DNA of 64,000 nucleotides from CAZBLK01 sp964492715 (GTDB taxonomy: Bacteria; Bacillota; Clostridia; Lachnospirales; WRBF01), in NCBI GenBank assembly GCA_964492715.1, contig CAZBLK010000002.1, positions 62,001 to 126,000 on the forward strand, written 5' to 3'. The notes under the pieces were generated by a model. The model ran no database searches. It was given only the letters and a program-made list of their open reading frames with translations, and was not told the DNA's origin. The translations under genes and the position numbers were made by a program. This document shows, in pieces, positions 35,283 to 43,654 of this stretch (positions within the stretch are counted from its first letter, which is position 1; every line of letters begins with the position of its first letter).

Positions 35283-35666
35283 ATGAGTATAATTCAACAA
35301 ATATCAGATTCGGAGCTTGAAATTATGAGGGTTGTTTGGCAAAACGGCTCGGCGTTGTTTGCGCAAATTATGGCTGCGTTAAGTGAAAAAGAAATGAACT
35401 GGAAGCCTAATACAGTTTTAACTTTTTTGGCTAGACTTAACGAAAAAGGGTTTTTAAAAATTGTTAAGCATGGAAGGCTAAACGAGTACGTTGCGCTTAT
35501 TTCAGAACAGCAGTACCTTGCAGGGCAAACGCAAACATTTATTCACAAAGTTTATGGGGGAAATGCAAAAGGGCTTGTTGCTTCACTTTTAAAGCTTGAC
35601 TACATTTCGTCAAACGACATTGACGAGCTAAAACAATTTTGGGAGGGTGCTGACATAAATGAATAA
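35283..35666 (+). CDS. BlaI/MecI-type transcriptional repressor
   Basis: A 127-residue winged-helix repressor. The N-terminal ISDSELEIMRVVWQ and WKPNTVLTFLARLNEKGFL are typical of BlaI/MecI/CopY. Its C-terminal part would dimerise and carry the cleavage site used by the partner protease. I chose the ATG at 35283 because GGAGGTG precedes it. It overlaps the BlaR1-like gene by 8 bases, and its own promoter carries TACA/TGTA half-sites, so it probably represses the pair. Confidence 0.9.
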   Translation: MSIIQQISDSELEIMRVVWQNGSALFAQIMAALSEKEMNWKPNTVLTFLARLNEKGFLKIVKHGRLNEYVALISEQQYLAGQTQTFIHKVYGGNAKGLVASLLKLDYISSNDIDELKQFWEGADINE

Positions 35667-37806
35667 TTTACTAAGTTTGTATTTGTCGCTTTCTGTTCAA
35701 GGCGGAATTATTGCGCTTCTCATTTTTGCCGTGAAAAAGTTGTTTAAAGACATGCTTTCTATGACTTGGCAGTATTATATTTGGCTTGTTGTGCTTGTTC
35801 GGCTTTTAGTTCCGTTTTCTGTTGAGGTTGGTTTGCCTTTTGAGGCTGCACCGTTTGTAGGTGTGAACAATGTTGGAGTAAATAATTTTACATGGGTAAA
35901 CCGTGATACCAAGATAAATTATATTGATACTGAAGTGGAAGAAACAATCGTTAATACTTCAGTTGAAGCTGAACAAAAAAACAAGAAAAATAGCAGCAGT
36001 ATATCCACTTATTTAACTGAAATTAAGAGTAGCCTTTGGATTTTTTGGCTTGTCATTGCAGCAATGCTTCTTGTTAGAAAAGTTACAAGCTATAAAAGTT
36101 TTGTTAGGTATATAAAGGCTGGGGCGTCAAAAGTTGATAGCCCGTTTATACTTGACACGTACTACAAAGCTTTTGATGAGGCTGGTGTTAAGCCGATTGG
36201 GCTTTATATAAACAAGCTTGTTTCTTCGCCAATGCTTGTTGGGTTGTTTCGCCCGATAATTGTTATTCCGCAAGTGCAAATGGGCGAAAAAGAGCTTTTA
36301 AACATTTTTAACCATGAACTAATGCACTTTAAACGTTTTGACATTTTTTACAAATGGCTTGGGCAAATTGCACTTTGCTTACATTGGTTTAACCCTGTTG
36401 TTTATTTTGTAAACAAAGAAATTGGCAAATGCTGTGAGCTTTCTTGTGATGAAGCTATAATAAAAAAGCTTGACAGAGAAGGGAAAAAAGGTTACGGCGA
36501 TACACTTTTAGCGACAATTCAGTTTAATGGAAGCTACGGAGACTCTGTTGCTTCAGTTACTTTAAACGAGGACGCAAGCCTTCTTAGAGAAAGGCTTGGC
36601 GCAATTATGAAGTTTAAAAAGAGTTCTCGGCTTGTTGTTTTTTGCTCTTTGGTTGTTGCTGCTTTGTTTGTTTTTGGAGCGGCTGTAAAAGGTGTTTATG
36701 CAAAGCCTGTTGTTGGGACAACAGTTGAAGCTGTTAAAGTACCTCAAGCTGCAACTAGCAATTCTGCTTCAGAAAGTTATTCTGGGGCGGCAAACAACAC
36801 TGCGCCAGTTGCTACAGAGCAGAAGTTTAATTACCCTACAACTTATATCAATAACAGAGAAAGAACAACTCTGACGAAGGGATTTTTTATCAACAAATAC
36901 TTTGTTTCATTAATGATATTTGACCAATCAATATCTAAAGATTTGGCAACAAAGCTTTCAAATTTTACAACAATTAGAGGTTTTAATGTTGCTTTTAATA
37001 ATAACACAAAAAGCTTTGCAACAAATGCAGATGTGCTTGAAGTTTTAGAGGCTGTTCCTTTAGACAGAGAGTTTGAAGAATGGAAGTTGTCTATGCAAGA
37101 GCCGATTTTACTAGTTGCAAAAGTTGACGGTCCGTATAATGAAACAGCAGATGAATTGGCGCAAAAGTTTTACGAGGAAGGCAACCTACCTAACTTTTCA
37201 AACGTTGTGCCGTATATAGGTGAGGAAAAGCTGGCTGGGCTTTTAAAGCGTGCATACAAAGACAAAGACTTATCGTCGTTTAGTATTTTGTCTGGGTATG
37301 TTACAAATGAAGCTTTTATTGAGCAGCTTGCGCAGACGGCATATGATGAAAATTACATAAATTTCTTTTCGGTGTTTGCCTATAGGTTGGGTGCTGCAAA
37401 AAAAATAGAACTTGCAGAAACGGCTTACAATGACAAAAACATAAACCTTTTTTCAGTGCTGGCGCAATATTTAAGTAATCCAAAGAAGGCAGAGCTTGCA
37501 CAAAGGGCATATGACGAGAAAAACACAAGCTTCTTCTCGGTTCTTTCAAATAGCTTGAACCAGGAAAAGCTTGCTGAATTTTTAAGGCATTCGTATAACG
37601 AAAAAAACACGACATTTTTCAGCATAATGGCAGAAAAAATTTCCGACCAAGCGTTAATTGACGAACTTGGCGAAAATGCGTACAATGATAAGCAAGTTAG
37701 CTTTCTTGCAATTATTTCTGGCGAATTGAGCAGTGCAAAGCACGAAGAACTTTTAAGCCGTGCAATAAAGGAGAAACAAACTTCTTTGATGAATGTACTG
37801 GAATAG
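35659..37806 (+). CDS. M56 (BlaR1-like) sensor protease with C-terminal tandem repeats
   Basis: A 715-residue membrane metalloprotease partner of the BlaI repressor. It has several N-terminal transmembrane segments and the zinc motif HELMH at residues 219-223, followed by ELSCDEAII as third-ligand region. A last transmembrane helix lies at about 325-345. Instead of the penicillin-binding sensor domain of BlaR1, the extracellular part has a linker region and then about eight tandem units of 28-29 residues (about 500-715) with pattern LA..AY.EKN..FFSVL. The inducer is therefore probably not a beta-lactam; it could sense a protein or envelope state. The gene ends 15 bases before a mobile element. 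Confidence 0.85.
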   Translation: MNNLLSLYLSLSVQGGIIALLIFAVKKLFKDMLSMTWQYYIWLVVLVRLLVPFSVEVGLPFEAAPFVGVNNVGVNNFTWVNRDTKINYIDTEVEETIVNTSVEAEQKNKKNSSSISTYLTEIKSSLWIFWLVIAAMLLVRKVTSYKSFVRYIKAGASKVDSPFILDTYYKAFDEAGVKPIGLYINKLVSSPMLVGLFRPIIVIPQVQMGEKELLNIFNHELMHFKRFDIFYKWLGQIALCLHWFNPVVYFVNKEIGKCCELSCDEAIIKKLDREGKKGYGDTLLATIQFNGSYGDSVASVTLNEDASLLRERLGAIMKFKKSSRLVVFCSLVVAALFVFGAAVKGVYAKPVVGTTVEAVKVPQAATSNSASESYSGAANNTAPVATEQKFNYPTTYINNRERTTLTKGFFINKYFVSLMIFDQSISKDLATKLSNFTTIRGFNVAFNNNTKSFATNADVLEVLEAVPLDREFEEWKLSMQEPILLVAKVDGPYNETADELAQKFYEEGNLPNFSNVVPYIGEEKLAGLLKRAYKDKDLSSFSILSGYVTNEAFIEQLAQTAYDENYINFFSVFAYRLGAAKKIELAETAYNDKNINLFSVLAQYLSNPKKAELAQRAYDEKNTSFFSVLSNSLNQEKLAEFLRHSYNEKNTTFFSIMAEKISDQALIDELGENAYNDKQVSFLAIISGELSSAKHEELLSRAIKEKQTSLMNVLE
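37156..37803 (+). repeat. Region coding eight ~28-residue tandem repeats
   Basis: Within the BlaR1-like gene. Units begin LAQKFYEE, LKRAYKDK, LAQTAYDE, LAETAYND, LAQRAYDE, LRHSYNEK, LGENAYND and LSRAIKEK. The DNA has diverged between units, so the repeat is old. Confidence 0.8.
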
Positions 37807-37821
37807 GGGTTGGAAATAGTT

Positions 37822-37985
37822 AGAGCCTTTCAGAAGCTTGCTTTTGAAGCATTTTTGAGATAATTTTTTGTTCTGCAAGGAAGTGCCGACGACGCATTTT
37901 CGCAGAATATATGCTAGGAGGCACTGACGATGCAGAACGGAAAATTAGCCAAAAATGGAAATAATGGATATTCTGAACAGGCTCA
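37822..37985. repeat. 164-bp MITE-like element, copy 2
   Basis: Interior nearly identical to copy 1 (32472-32635), but the terminal repeats have decayed (AGAGCCTTTCAGAAGC). It replaces the 5' end of the lipoprotein remnant that follows. Confidence 0.85.
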
Positions 37986-38316
37986 TAGAGTGGTTTTTAA
38001 TATTTTCTTGTTTAATAATGCTTGCATTGGGGGTGGTGGGCTGCACAAAAAGTGCACGCCTGAACATATGATTAAAAACAAAGCGTACACATATGACGGA
38101 AAAAAACTTGAAAATGTTGTTTCTTATTCACCTTACGATGAGGAGTACAACAAAAGTCTAAAAGAAAAGTAAAAGCTTGAACAACTGAAGAAAAAAACTT
38201 CGATAATGTTAGTTCCTAATGGTTCTAAAGAGCCGAAAATATTCCAAATAAAAAACCCAATTAATGTTGACGTTTATACTAATTCGGCTTCAGGGTTTTA
38301 CACAGTAGCAATTTAG
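37986..38316 (+). pseudogene. Decayed lipoprotein gene
   Basis: From 37991 one frame reads FLIFSCLIMLALGVVGC, a lipoprotein signal with lipobox cysteine, then stops at TGA 38069. The downstream coding-like sequence is in another frame (KNKAYTYDGKKLENVV...). It has an in-frame TAA at 38170 and resumes as KLEQLKKKTSIMLVPNG to TAG 38314. The 5' start is lost to the mobile element. So it has a truncation, a frameshift and a nonsense codon. It may once have belonged with the BlaR1-like locus. Confidence 0.65.
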
Positions 38317-38400
38317 ATTTTTAATGATATTAGCAGAGGGAAGCCAGACGCCTAGTCGCTTGGTGTTTTTTACCGATAGATAAATTAAAACAGAGAGCTA
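38306..38400. repeat. Degenerate TAGCAATT element
   Basis: Starts TAGCAATTTAG and shares the core CAGAGGGAAGCC..ACGCCTAGTCG with 8322-8426. The right end is not recognisable. Confidence 0.5.
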
Positions 38401-38451
38401 AAAAAGGCTTTCTTTTTTAATTGGTAATTTTTATGATATAATTGTATCTAT

Positions 38452-38551
38452 ATAACAATTTAAGTTTTTATGGTCACCAATCAATTTTACGGCTAAAATA
38501 TCTAGTGCTTCAATGATTTTTTGACGCAAAATTGATTGGTGACCATGTTAT
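38452..38551. repeat. 100-bp foldback element with 19-bp arms
   Basis: ATGGTCACCAATCAATTTT (38470-38488) and its exact complement (38528-38546), bounded by ATAAC and GTTAT. It lies upstream of the nitroreductase gene and could affect its expression. Confidence 0.7.
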
Positions 38552-38592
38552 TCAAATTTAGATAAAATATAAAGTAAAGGAATGGTTTATTT

Positions 38593-39321
38593 ATGAACGA
38601 TATTATAAAAAGTTTGCACGACAGAAAGTCTGTCCGTGTGTTTTTGCCAAAAGAAATTGGAGCCGAAGAAAAAAGGGAAATTTTGCTTGCGGCAATGGCT
38701 GCGCCAACAGCAGGCAACCAACAGCTTTACACAATTATTGACGTAACAGACCAAGAACTTAAAGAAAAGCTTGCCGTAACGTGCGACAATCAGCCGTTTA
38801 TTGCAAAAGCTCATCTTGTTTTAATTTTTTGTGCAGACTGTCAAAAGTGGTACGATGCTTACATTGAGGGCGGTTGTAAGCCACGCAAGCCAGCCGTTGG
38901 CGACTTAATGCTTGCTGTGTCTGATGCAAACATTGCGGCGCAAAACGCCGTTGTTGCGGCAGAAAGCCTTGGAATTGGCTCGTGCTACATTGGCGACATT
39001 ATGGAGCTTTGCGAAGAACACCGCACGCTTTTAAACTTGCCTGAATATGTTTTTCCTGCGGCTATGCTTGTTTTTGGCTACCCAACAGAGCAGCAGCAAA
39101 ACCGTGAAAAGCCTAAGCGGAGTGAGCTTGAATATATTGTGCATGAAAATGGGTATAAGCGAATGGACGGAGAGAAGCTTAGGGGTATGCTTAAAAACAG
39201 CACTAAGGAAAAGGGTTTTGAAGATTGGATTAAGGCGTTTTGTGAACGGAAGTATAATTCCGAGTTTGCAAGGGAGATGTCACGGTCGGTTGGGGTTTAT
39301 TTGAAGGGGTTTGAGGGGTAG
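38593..39321 (+). CDS. Nitroreductase family protein (NfsA-like)
   Basis: FMN-dependent oxidoreductase of 242 residues. The N-terminal LHDRKSVRVFLPK and AAPTAGNQQLY match FMN-binding segments. The central NAVVAAESLGIGSCYIGDI motif and LVFGYPTEQQ are characteristic, and the C-terminal extension is of the NfsA/FRP type. AAAGGAATG lies upstream of the ATG. The physiological electron acceptor is unknown. It is a standalone gene between a repeat-rich region and the toxin-antitoxin locus. Confidence 0.85.
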   Translation: MNDIIKSLHDRKSVRVFLPKEIGAEEKREILLAAMAAPTAGNQQLYTIIDVTDQELKEKLAVTCDNQPFIAKAHLVLIFCADCQKWYDAYIEGGCKPRKPAVGDLMLAVSDANIAAQNAVVAAESLGIGSCYIGDIMELCEEHRTLLNLPEYVFPAAMLVFGYPTEQQQNREKPKRSELEYIVHENGYKRMDGEKLRGMLKNSTKEKGFEDWIKAFCERKYNSEFAREMSRSVGVYLKGFEG

Positions 39322-39487
39322 AATTAGAAATTCTAGGAAACAACGATAGAAGCGAATTGTTTTTACAACGTTTGAACATTATAATACAATGAAGCATATA
39401 TCCATTATTTTTGGAATTGATGTAGTGGTTTATTATGTATATTAGTGTCAAAATTTTAAAAAAAAATTACAAAGTTCGACAAATATA

Positions 39488-39517
39488 TTGACACAAAGGC
39501 ACTATGTAAAGTATATT
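39488..39517 (+). promoter_or_regulatory. Promoter of the type III toxin-antitoxin locus
   Basis: TTGACA (39488-39493) and TATATT (39512-39517) with an 18-base spacer. Transcription would begin near 39524, before the antitoxin repeats. Confidence 0.7.
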
Positions 39518-39523
39518 ATTAGT

Positions 39524-39674
39524 GTAAATGTAAATAATTTTATTAGGCACTTGTGCCTCTTAGTTCGCTTGTCGTATGCGACTAATAAATAGGCGACTTG
39601 CTTGTGATTGTCGCTTGCCTGTTGCGACTAATAAGATACAGGCTGGAAATGATTTTTGCCCCTCGTAAGAGGGG
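39524..39674 (+). ncRNA. Type III antitoxin RNA (CptI-like repeats)
   Basis: Two direct repeats with an exact 46-base period: TCGCTTG at 39565 and 39611, and GCGACTAATAA at 39578 and 39624. A partial degenerate unit precedes them. A terminator separates them from the toxin gene, the standard layout of type III systems in which the toxin RNase cuts the repeat transcript and the repeat RNAs bind and inhibit it. The number and length of units fit the CptIN group. Confidence 0.75.
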
Positions 39675-39681
39675 TTTTTTT
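39659..39681 (+). terminator. Terminator between antitoxin repeats and toxin gene
   Basis: CCCCTC-GTAA-GAGGGG followed by seven T residues. In type III systems this leaky terminator sets the antitoxin:toxin ratio. Confidence 0.88.
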
Positions 39682-39694
39682 ACAGGAGAACGTT

Positions 39695-40165
39695 ATGAAA
39701 ATTACTCATTGTGGTTTATATAATGTTAGTGATGAATATTTTGCAAAATTCAAATGTGAATTTTTTACAGAAAACAAGGAAGAAATGCGCCCGTACTATT
39801 TAGCCCTAACTGATTTAGATGGAATTATTTGGTTAATTCCTCTTAGTTCTCAAGCAAATTCATACAGGCAAAAAATTGAAAAAGATGAATTAAAGTATGG
39901 AGAATGCTTGTTTTACCATATCGGAAAAATTGCTGACAAAGAGAGAGTCTTTTTAATTGGTCAAATCATTCCTATAACACCTAAGTACATAAAAAAGGAA
40001 TTTACAATAAGTAGTTTGCATTATGTTGTTCGAGATGAAAAACTTGTTAAGTCTATACGTAAAAAGGCAAATAAGTATTTGAGGTTTGTGGTAGATGGCA
40101 GGTTGCGCCCAACTATTAATATTTATAAATTCAAAGAAGTGCTTCTGGCAGATGTGCAACAATAA
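39695..40165 (+). CDS. Type III toxin, CptN/ToxN-AbiQ-like endoribonuclease
   Basis: A 156-residue protein with the CptN-type pattern: RPYYLALTDLDGIIWLIPLS (residues about 29-48), a conserved YRQKIEKDE, CLFYHIGKI and VFLIGQIIPITPKYI. Family members are sequence-specific RNases held inactive by a repeat RNA encoded just upstream, and several abort phage infection. The ATG at 39695 follows CAGGAGAA; an earlier TTG lies inside the terminator and is rejected. The assignment rests on motif memory plus the repeat-terminator-gene architecture. Confidence 0.78.
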   Translation: MKITHCGLYNVSDEYFAKFKCEFFTENKEEMRPYYLALTDLDGIIWLIPLSSQANSYRQKIEKDELKYGECLFYHIGKIADKERVFLIGQIIPITPKYIKKEFTISSLHYVVRDEKLVKSIRKKANKYLRFVVDGRLRPTINIYKFKEVLLADVQQ

Positions 40166-40169
40166 AAAA

Positions 40170-40185
40170 GCCGCCCTAGGGCGGC
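40170..40185. terminator. Bidirectional terminator between toxin and gdhA
   Basis: Perfect palindrome GCCGCCCTAGGGCGGC with A6 on its left (T6 on the minus strand for gdhA) and AAATTTTT on its right. Confidence 0.8.
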
Positions 40186-40210
40186 ATAAATTTTTAAATC
40201 AACTGACGAT

Positions 40211-41470
40211 TTACGGGAAAATCCCTCTAATCTTTTTAGCAGCAACAAGCCTTTTCAAAGCAACCATATAAGCGCCAGTTCTATAAGTCACATTGTTTTC
40301 TTGAACTGTAGCGTGAACCTCGTCAAACGCCTTTTTAATAATAATTTCAAGACGCTTGTTAACTTCATCTTCTTCCCACATGAAAGATTGTTCGTTTTGA
40401 ACCCACTCAAAGTAAGAAACTACAACACCGCCAGCGTTTGCCAAAATGTCAGGCATAATGTAAACACCCTTATCAGCAAGAATTTGGTCAGCTTCAAAAG
40501 AAGTTGGGCCGTTTGCGCCCTCAACAATTACTTTTGCTTTAACGTTTGGTGCAACCTCTGCTGTAATTTGGTTTTCCAAAGCGGCTGGAATTAAAAGGTC
40601 ACATTCGCATGTAAGTGTTTCCGTGTTTGAAATGTGGCTTACGCCGTCTTTTTCGTAGCTGTCAAAAAACTTACCAGTGTTTTTGTAGTAAGAAGCAAGC
40701 TCTTCGGCGTCAAGACCGTCAGCACAGTATAAACCGCCAGAAACGTCACTCATTGCAACAATTTTGCAGCCAAGCTTTTGCAAAAGAATTGCAGCAACAC
40801 CGCCAACATTGCCGCTGCCTTGTACAGCAACACGAAGACCTTCAAGCTCCATGCCTAAATGGTTTAAAATATGTGTAGCAGTAAGCATTACACCACGCCC
40901 AGTAGCTTCTACACGACCAAGAGAACCACCAATTTCAATTGGCTTTCCTGTAACAATTGCAGGAACAGAGTAGCCTTTGAACATGCTGTATGTATCCATA
41001 AACCAAGCCATAATTTCGCCGTTTGTGTTTACATCTGGTGCAGGAATGTCTTGCTCTGGCCCAATTAGTGGCAGAATGCTTGCAACGTAACGCCTTGTAA
41101 GACGGCGCAATTCATTTTTTGAAAGCTTTGAAGGGTCAACTGTAATTCCGCCCTTGCCGCCGCCGTAAGGAATGTTAACAACTGCACATTTAAAAGACAT
41201 CCATGCGGCAAGTGCCTTAACCTCGTCCATGTTTACGTCTTGGTGGTACCTTACGCCGCCCTTGTAAGGGCCACGTGTGCTTGAATGCTGAATTCTATAG
41301 CCTTGGAAAACTTTAGTTGAACCGTCGTCCATTTCCACAGGGATAGAAACTTTAAGCTCTCTTTCAGGGTATTTAAAAGTGATATAGTCATTTTCCGAAA
41401 GACCAAGCTTTTTTGCAGCCATGTCCATAACGTCAAGCATGTTTTGATATGGATTGTAATTATTAGACAT
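40211..41470 (-). CDS. gdhA: Glutamate dehydrogenase
   Basis: Catalyses reversible oxidative deamination of glutamate to 2-oxoglutarate and ammonia. The 419-residue length fits the hexameric family. The dinucleotide-dependent site PYGGGKGGITVDP, the APDVNTNGEIMAW segment and the Rossmann QGSGNVGGVAA are visible. The ATG at 41470 has AAGGGG upstream; the frame extends further but without support. Coenzyme preference is uncertain, although this GxGxxG context is common in NAD-dependent clostridial enzymes. It is monocistronic with its own promoter. Confidence 0.92.
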   Translation of the reverse strand: MSNNYNPYQNMLDVMDMAAKKLGLSENDYITFKYPERELKVSIPVEMDDGSTKVFQGYRIQHSSTRGPYKGGVRYHQDVNMDEVKALAAWMSFKCAVVNIPYGGGKGGITVDPSKLSKNELRRLTRRYVASILPLIGPEQDIPAPDVNTNGEIMAWFMDTYSMFKGYSVPAIVTGKPIEIGGSLGRVEATGRGVMLTATHILNHLGMELEGLRVAVQGSGNVGGVAAILLQKLGCKIVAMSDVSGGLYCADGLDAEELASYYKNTGKFFDSYEKDGVSHISNTETLTCECDLLIPAALENQITAEVAPNVKAKVIVEGANGPTSFEADQILADKGVYIMPDILANAGGVVVSYFEWVQNEQSFMWEEDEVNKRLEIIIKKAFDEVHATVQENNVTYRTGAYMVALKRLVAAKKIRGIFP

Positions 41471-41598
41471 AAATTTCCCCTTCCAACATAAAAAATTATG
41501 CATGAGTGACAGAAGCGTGTTTCAATAAATAGTGTTAAATAAAAAAGTAATGTATAAATTGTTTAATGAATCAGCCTTCAAACACACTCTTTATATAT

Positions 41599-41627
41599 AT
41601 AATATATAGTTGTGCTGTAAATGTCAA
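41599..41627 (-). promoter_or_regulatory. gdhA promoter
   Basis: On the minus strand TTGACA (41622-41627), 17-base spacer, TATTAT (41599-41604), about 130 bases before the gdhA start. Confidence 0.75.
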
Positions 41628-41632
41628 TAGGG

Positions 41633-42283
41633 TTATAGCGTTTTGTTAAGCTTTTCACAAAAAATATGTTGAAATTGATATATATCAATTTCAAACGTTT
41701 TAAACATTTTGTAAAGGGTAACTATAGGAAGCCCAACTACGTTGTAATAATCCCCATTTATCTTTTCAACAAGTGTTGCACCTTTGCCTTGAATTGCGTA
41801 AGCACCAGCTTTGTCAAACGGCTCTCCTGTTTTGATGTATGAATAAATTTCTTTTTCGTCAAGCTTTCTGAAAGTAACTTCCGTTTTGCAGTATTGGGTT
41901 TTTGAAATTGTGCGCGTGTCCTTTATATTACATATTGAAACGCCAGTAAAAACAAAATGTTCTCTGCCACTTAACATTTTTAACATTTCGTACGCCTCGG
42001 TTTCGTTTTGCGGCTTGCACAAAATTTTCCCCTCAACAAATACAACCGTGTCAGCGCCTATAATATAAGTGTCGCCAGTAGCACAATTGATGTTATTTTG
42101 TGACACAATTTTGGCGGCTACGGAATTTGCCTTTTCCAGTGACAGCCGTTTAACATAATCGGCTGGTGAACTGTCGCTTTTTATAGCTTCGTCTACGTCT
42201 GCTAAAACAATTTCAAACTTTAAGCCAAGCTCCTCAAGCAACTTTTTTCGTCTAGGTGATGCCGATGCCAGAACTAATTTCAT
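41633..42283 (-). CDS. maf: Maf-like nucleoside triphosphate pyrophosphatase
   Basis: Maf/ITPase-fold house-cleaning enzyme that hydrolyses dTTP/UTP or modified nucleotides, and is linked to septum formation when overexpressed. The N-terminal LVLASASPRRKKLLEELG signature, the catalytic GADTVV and the KAGAYAIQGKGA segment are all present. The length is 216 residues with a slightly long C-terminus. It lies upstream of the gdhA promoter on the same strand, with its ATG preceded by GAGG. Confidence 0.92.
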   Translation of the reverse strand: MKLVLASASPRRKKLLEELGLKFEIVLADVDEAIKSDSSPADYVKRLSLEKANSVAAKIVSQNNINCATGDTYIIGADTVVFVEGKILCKPQNETEAYEMLKMLSGREHFVFTGVSICNIKDTRTISKTQYCKTEVTFRKLDEKEIYSYIKTGEPFDKAGAYAIQGKGATLVEKINGDYYNVVGLPIVTLYKMFKTFEIDIYQFQHIFCEKLNKTL

Positions 42284-42514
42284 TTTATAACTCCTCTTAT
42301 TATATTTTGAGCATATTTTTTTACAAAAATTCTTTTATTTTAATATAATTTGTTGTATAATAAAAATGCAACTATATTTTTTTCAAATTGTTACAAAAGT
42401 ATTAATGATATTAAATAAATTTTAATAGAATTGGTAAATAAAATATTTTTTATTGAATGACATTATCTATAACAAAACTACTATACAAAATTAATCGAGG
42501 GGTGAGCGCAGAGC

Positions 42515-43606
42515 ATGGTATCAAACCAAATTTTACAAAATGCAATAGATGGGCTTAAAAGCATTACAAGGCAAGACATGACAGTTATCGAGCGTGAAGG
42601 CAGAGTTGTTGCAACAACTCATGAAAGCCAGCCTTACGCAGAGCTTGACGGCCTTGACACGTTTATTGCGTCACATGCCGAAAGTCAAAGTATTCAAGGG
42701 TACCAATACTTTAAAGTTTTTGATAACGGTGTGGCTGAATATATAGTTATCATAAAAGGTGTAGAGGAAGAATCTTACTTAGTTGGCAGAATTGCGGCGT
42801 TCCAGCTTCAAAGCTTAATTGTTGCGTACAAAGAACGTTACGACAAAGACAACTTCATCAAAAACCTTTTAATGGATAACCTTCTTTTGGTTGACATTTA
42901 CAGCAGGGCTAAAAAGCTTCGCATCGAAAACAATGTTAGGCGTGTTGTGTTCCTTATTGAAGCAAAAATTGACAAGGACATGAACGTTGTTGACATAATT
43001 AGAAACATTTTCCCAGAGCGTCAGCGAGACTTTGTTACTGCCGTTGGAGAAAACAACATTATTTTGGTAAAAGAGCTTAAAGAGCGTGAAGGCAGAGACG
43101 AAGTTAATTCTATTGCAAAAACGCTTCACGACACAGTAAGCAGCGAAGCAATGTGCAACGTTTTTGTTGCAGTTGGTACTGTTGTAACAGATTTGAAAAA
43201 CGTAAGTGCTTCTTTTAAAGAAGCTACTATGGCGCTTGAAGTCGGAAAAATTTTTGAAGCTGGCAAAAACATTGTTAATTATGAACAGCTTGGTGTTGGT
43301 CGGCTTATTTACCAGCTTCCTACTGCTATTTGCAAAATTTTCGTTGATGAAGTTCTTCACGGACAATCGCTTGACAGGTTTGACGAAGAAATGTTTGCGA
43401 CTGCCGACACTTTCTTTGAAAACAACTTAAACGTTTCAGAAACTGCCAGGCAGCTTTACATTCACAGAAACACGCTTGTTTACAGGCTTGACAAGCTGCA
43501 AAAGCTTACAGGGCTTGACCTTAGAAGCTTTGACGACGCTATCATTTTTAAAATTACGCTTATGGTTTACAAATATATGGAGTACAAGGAAAAGCTTATG
43601 TATTAG
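42515..43606 (+). CDS. CdaR/PucR-family transcriptional regulator
   Basis: A 363-residue regulator. The N-terminal ligand-binding region resembles the sugar-diacid recognition domain (about 5-130), and a GGDEF-like CdaR middle domain spans about 140-290. A C-terminal HTH_30 helix-turn-helix (about 305-360) carries NLNVSETARQLYIHRNTLVYRL. Relatives control sugar-acid or purine use. GAGGGGTGAGC precedes the ATG. Neighbours (maf, ftsEX) do not reveal the target; a link to the purine genes elsewhere in the window is speculative. Confidence 0.82.
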   Translation: MVSNQILQNAIDGLKSITRQDMTVIEREGRVVATTHESQPYAELDGLDTFIASHAESQSIQGYQYFKVFDNGVAEYIVIIKGVEEESYLVGRIAAFQLQSLIVAYKERYDKDNFIKNLLMDNLLLVDIYSRAKKLRIENNVRRVVFLIEAKIDKDMNVVDIIRNIFPERQRDFVTAVGENNIILVKELKEREGRDEVNSIAKTLHDTVSSEAMCNVFVAVGTVVTDLKNVSASFKEATMALEVGKIFEAGKNIVNYEQLGVGRLIYQLPTAICKIFVDEVLHGQSLDRFDEEMFATADTFFENNLNVSETARQLYIHRNTLVYRLDKLQKLTGLDLRSFDDAIIFKITLMVYKYMEYKEKLMY

Positions 43607-43654
43607 GCTTTGCATTTATGTGTAAGCTTTGTTTGCCTAAATAACAAAAGTTTT

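Noticed and set aside
38069..38071. TGA read as selenocysteine in the lipoprotein remnant
   Set aside because: The downstream coding-like sequence is in another frame and has a further TAA, so this is decay and not recoding.
37930..38172. 80-codon plus-strand ORF starting in the mobile element
   Set aside because: It joins repeat sequence to a shifted frame of a lipoprotein remnant; described as a pseudogene instead.
39656..39694. TTG start giving a longer toxin
   Set aside because: It lies in the terminator stem; the ATG at 39695 has a good ribosome site and matches family starts.
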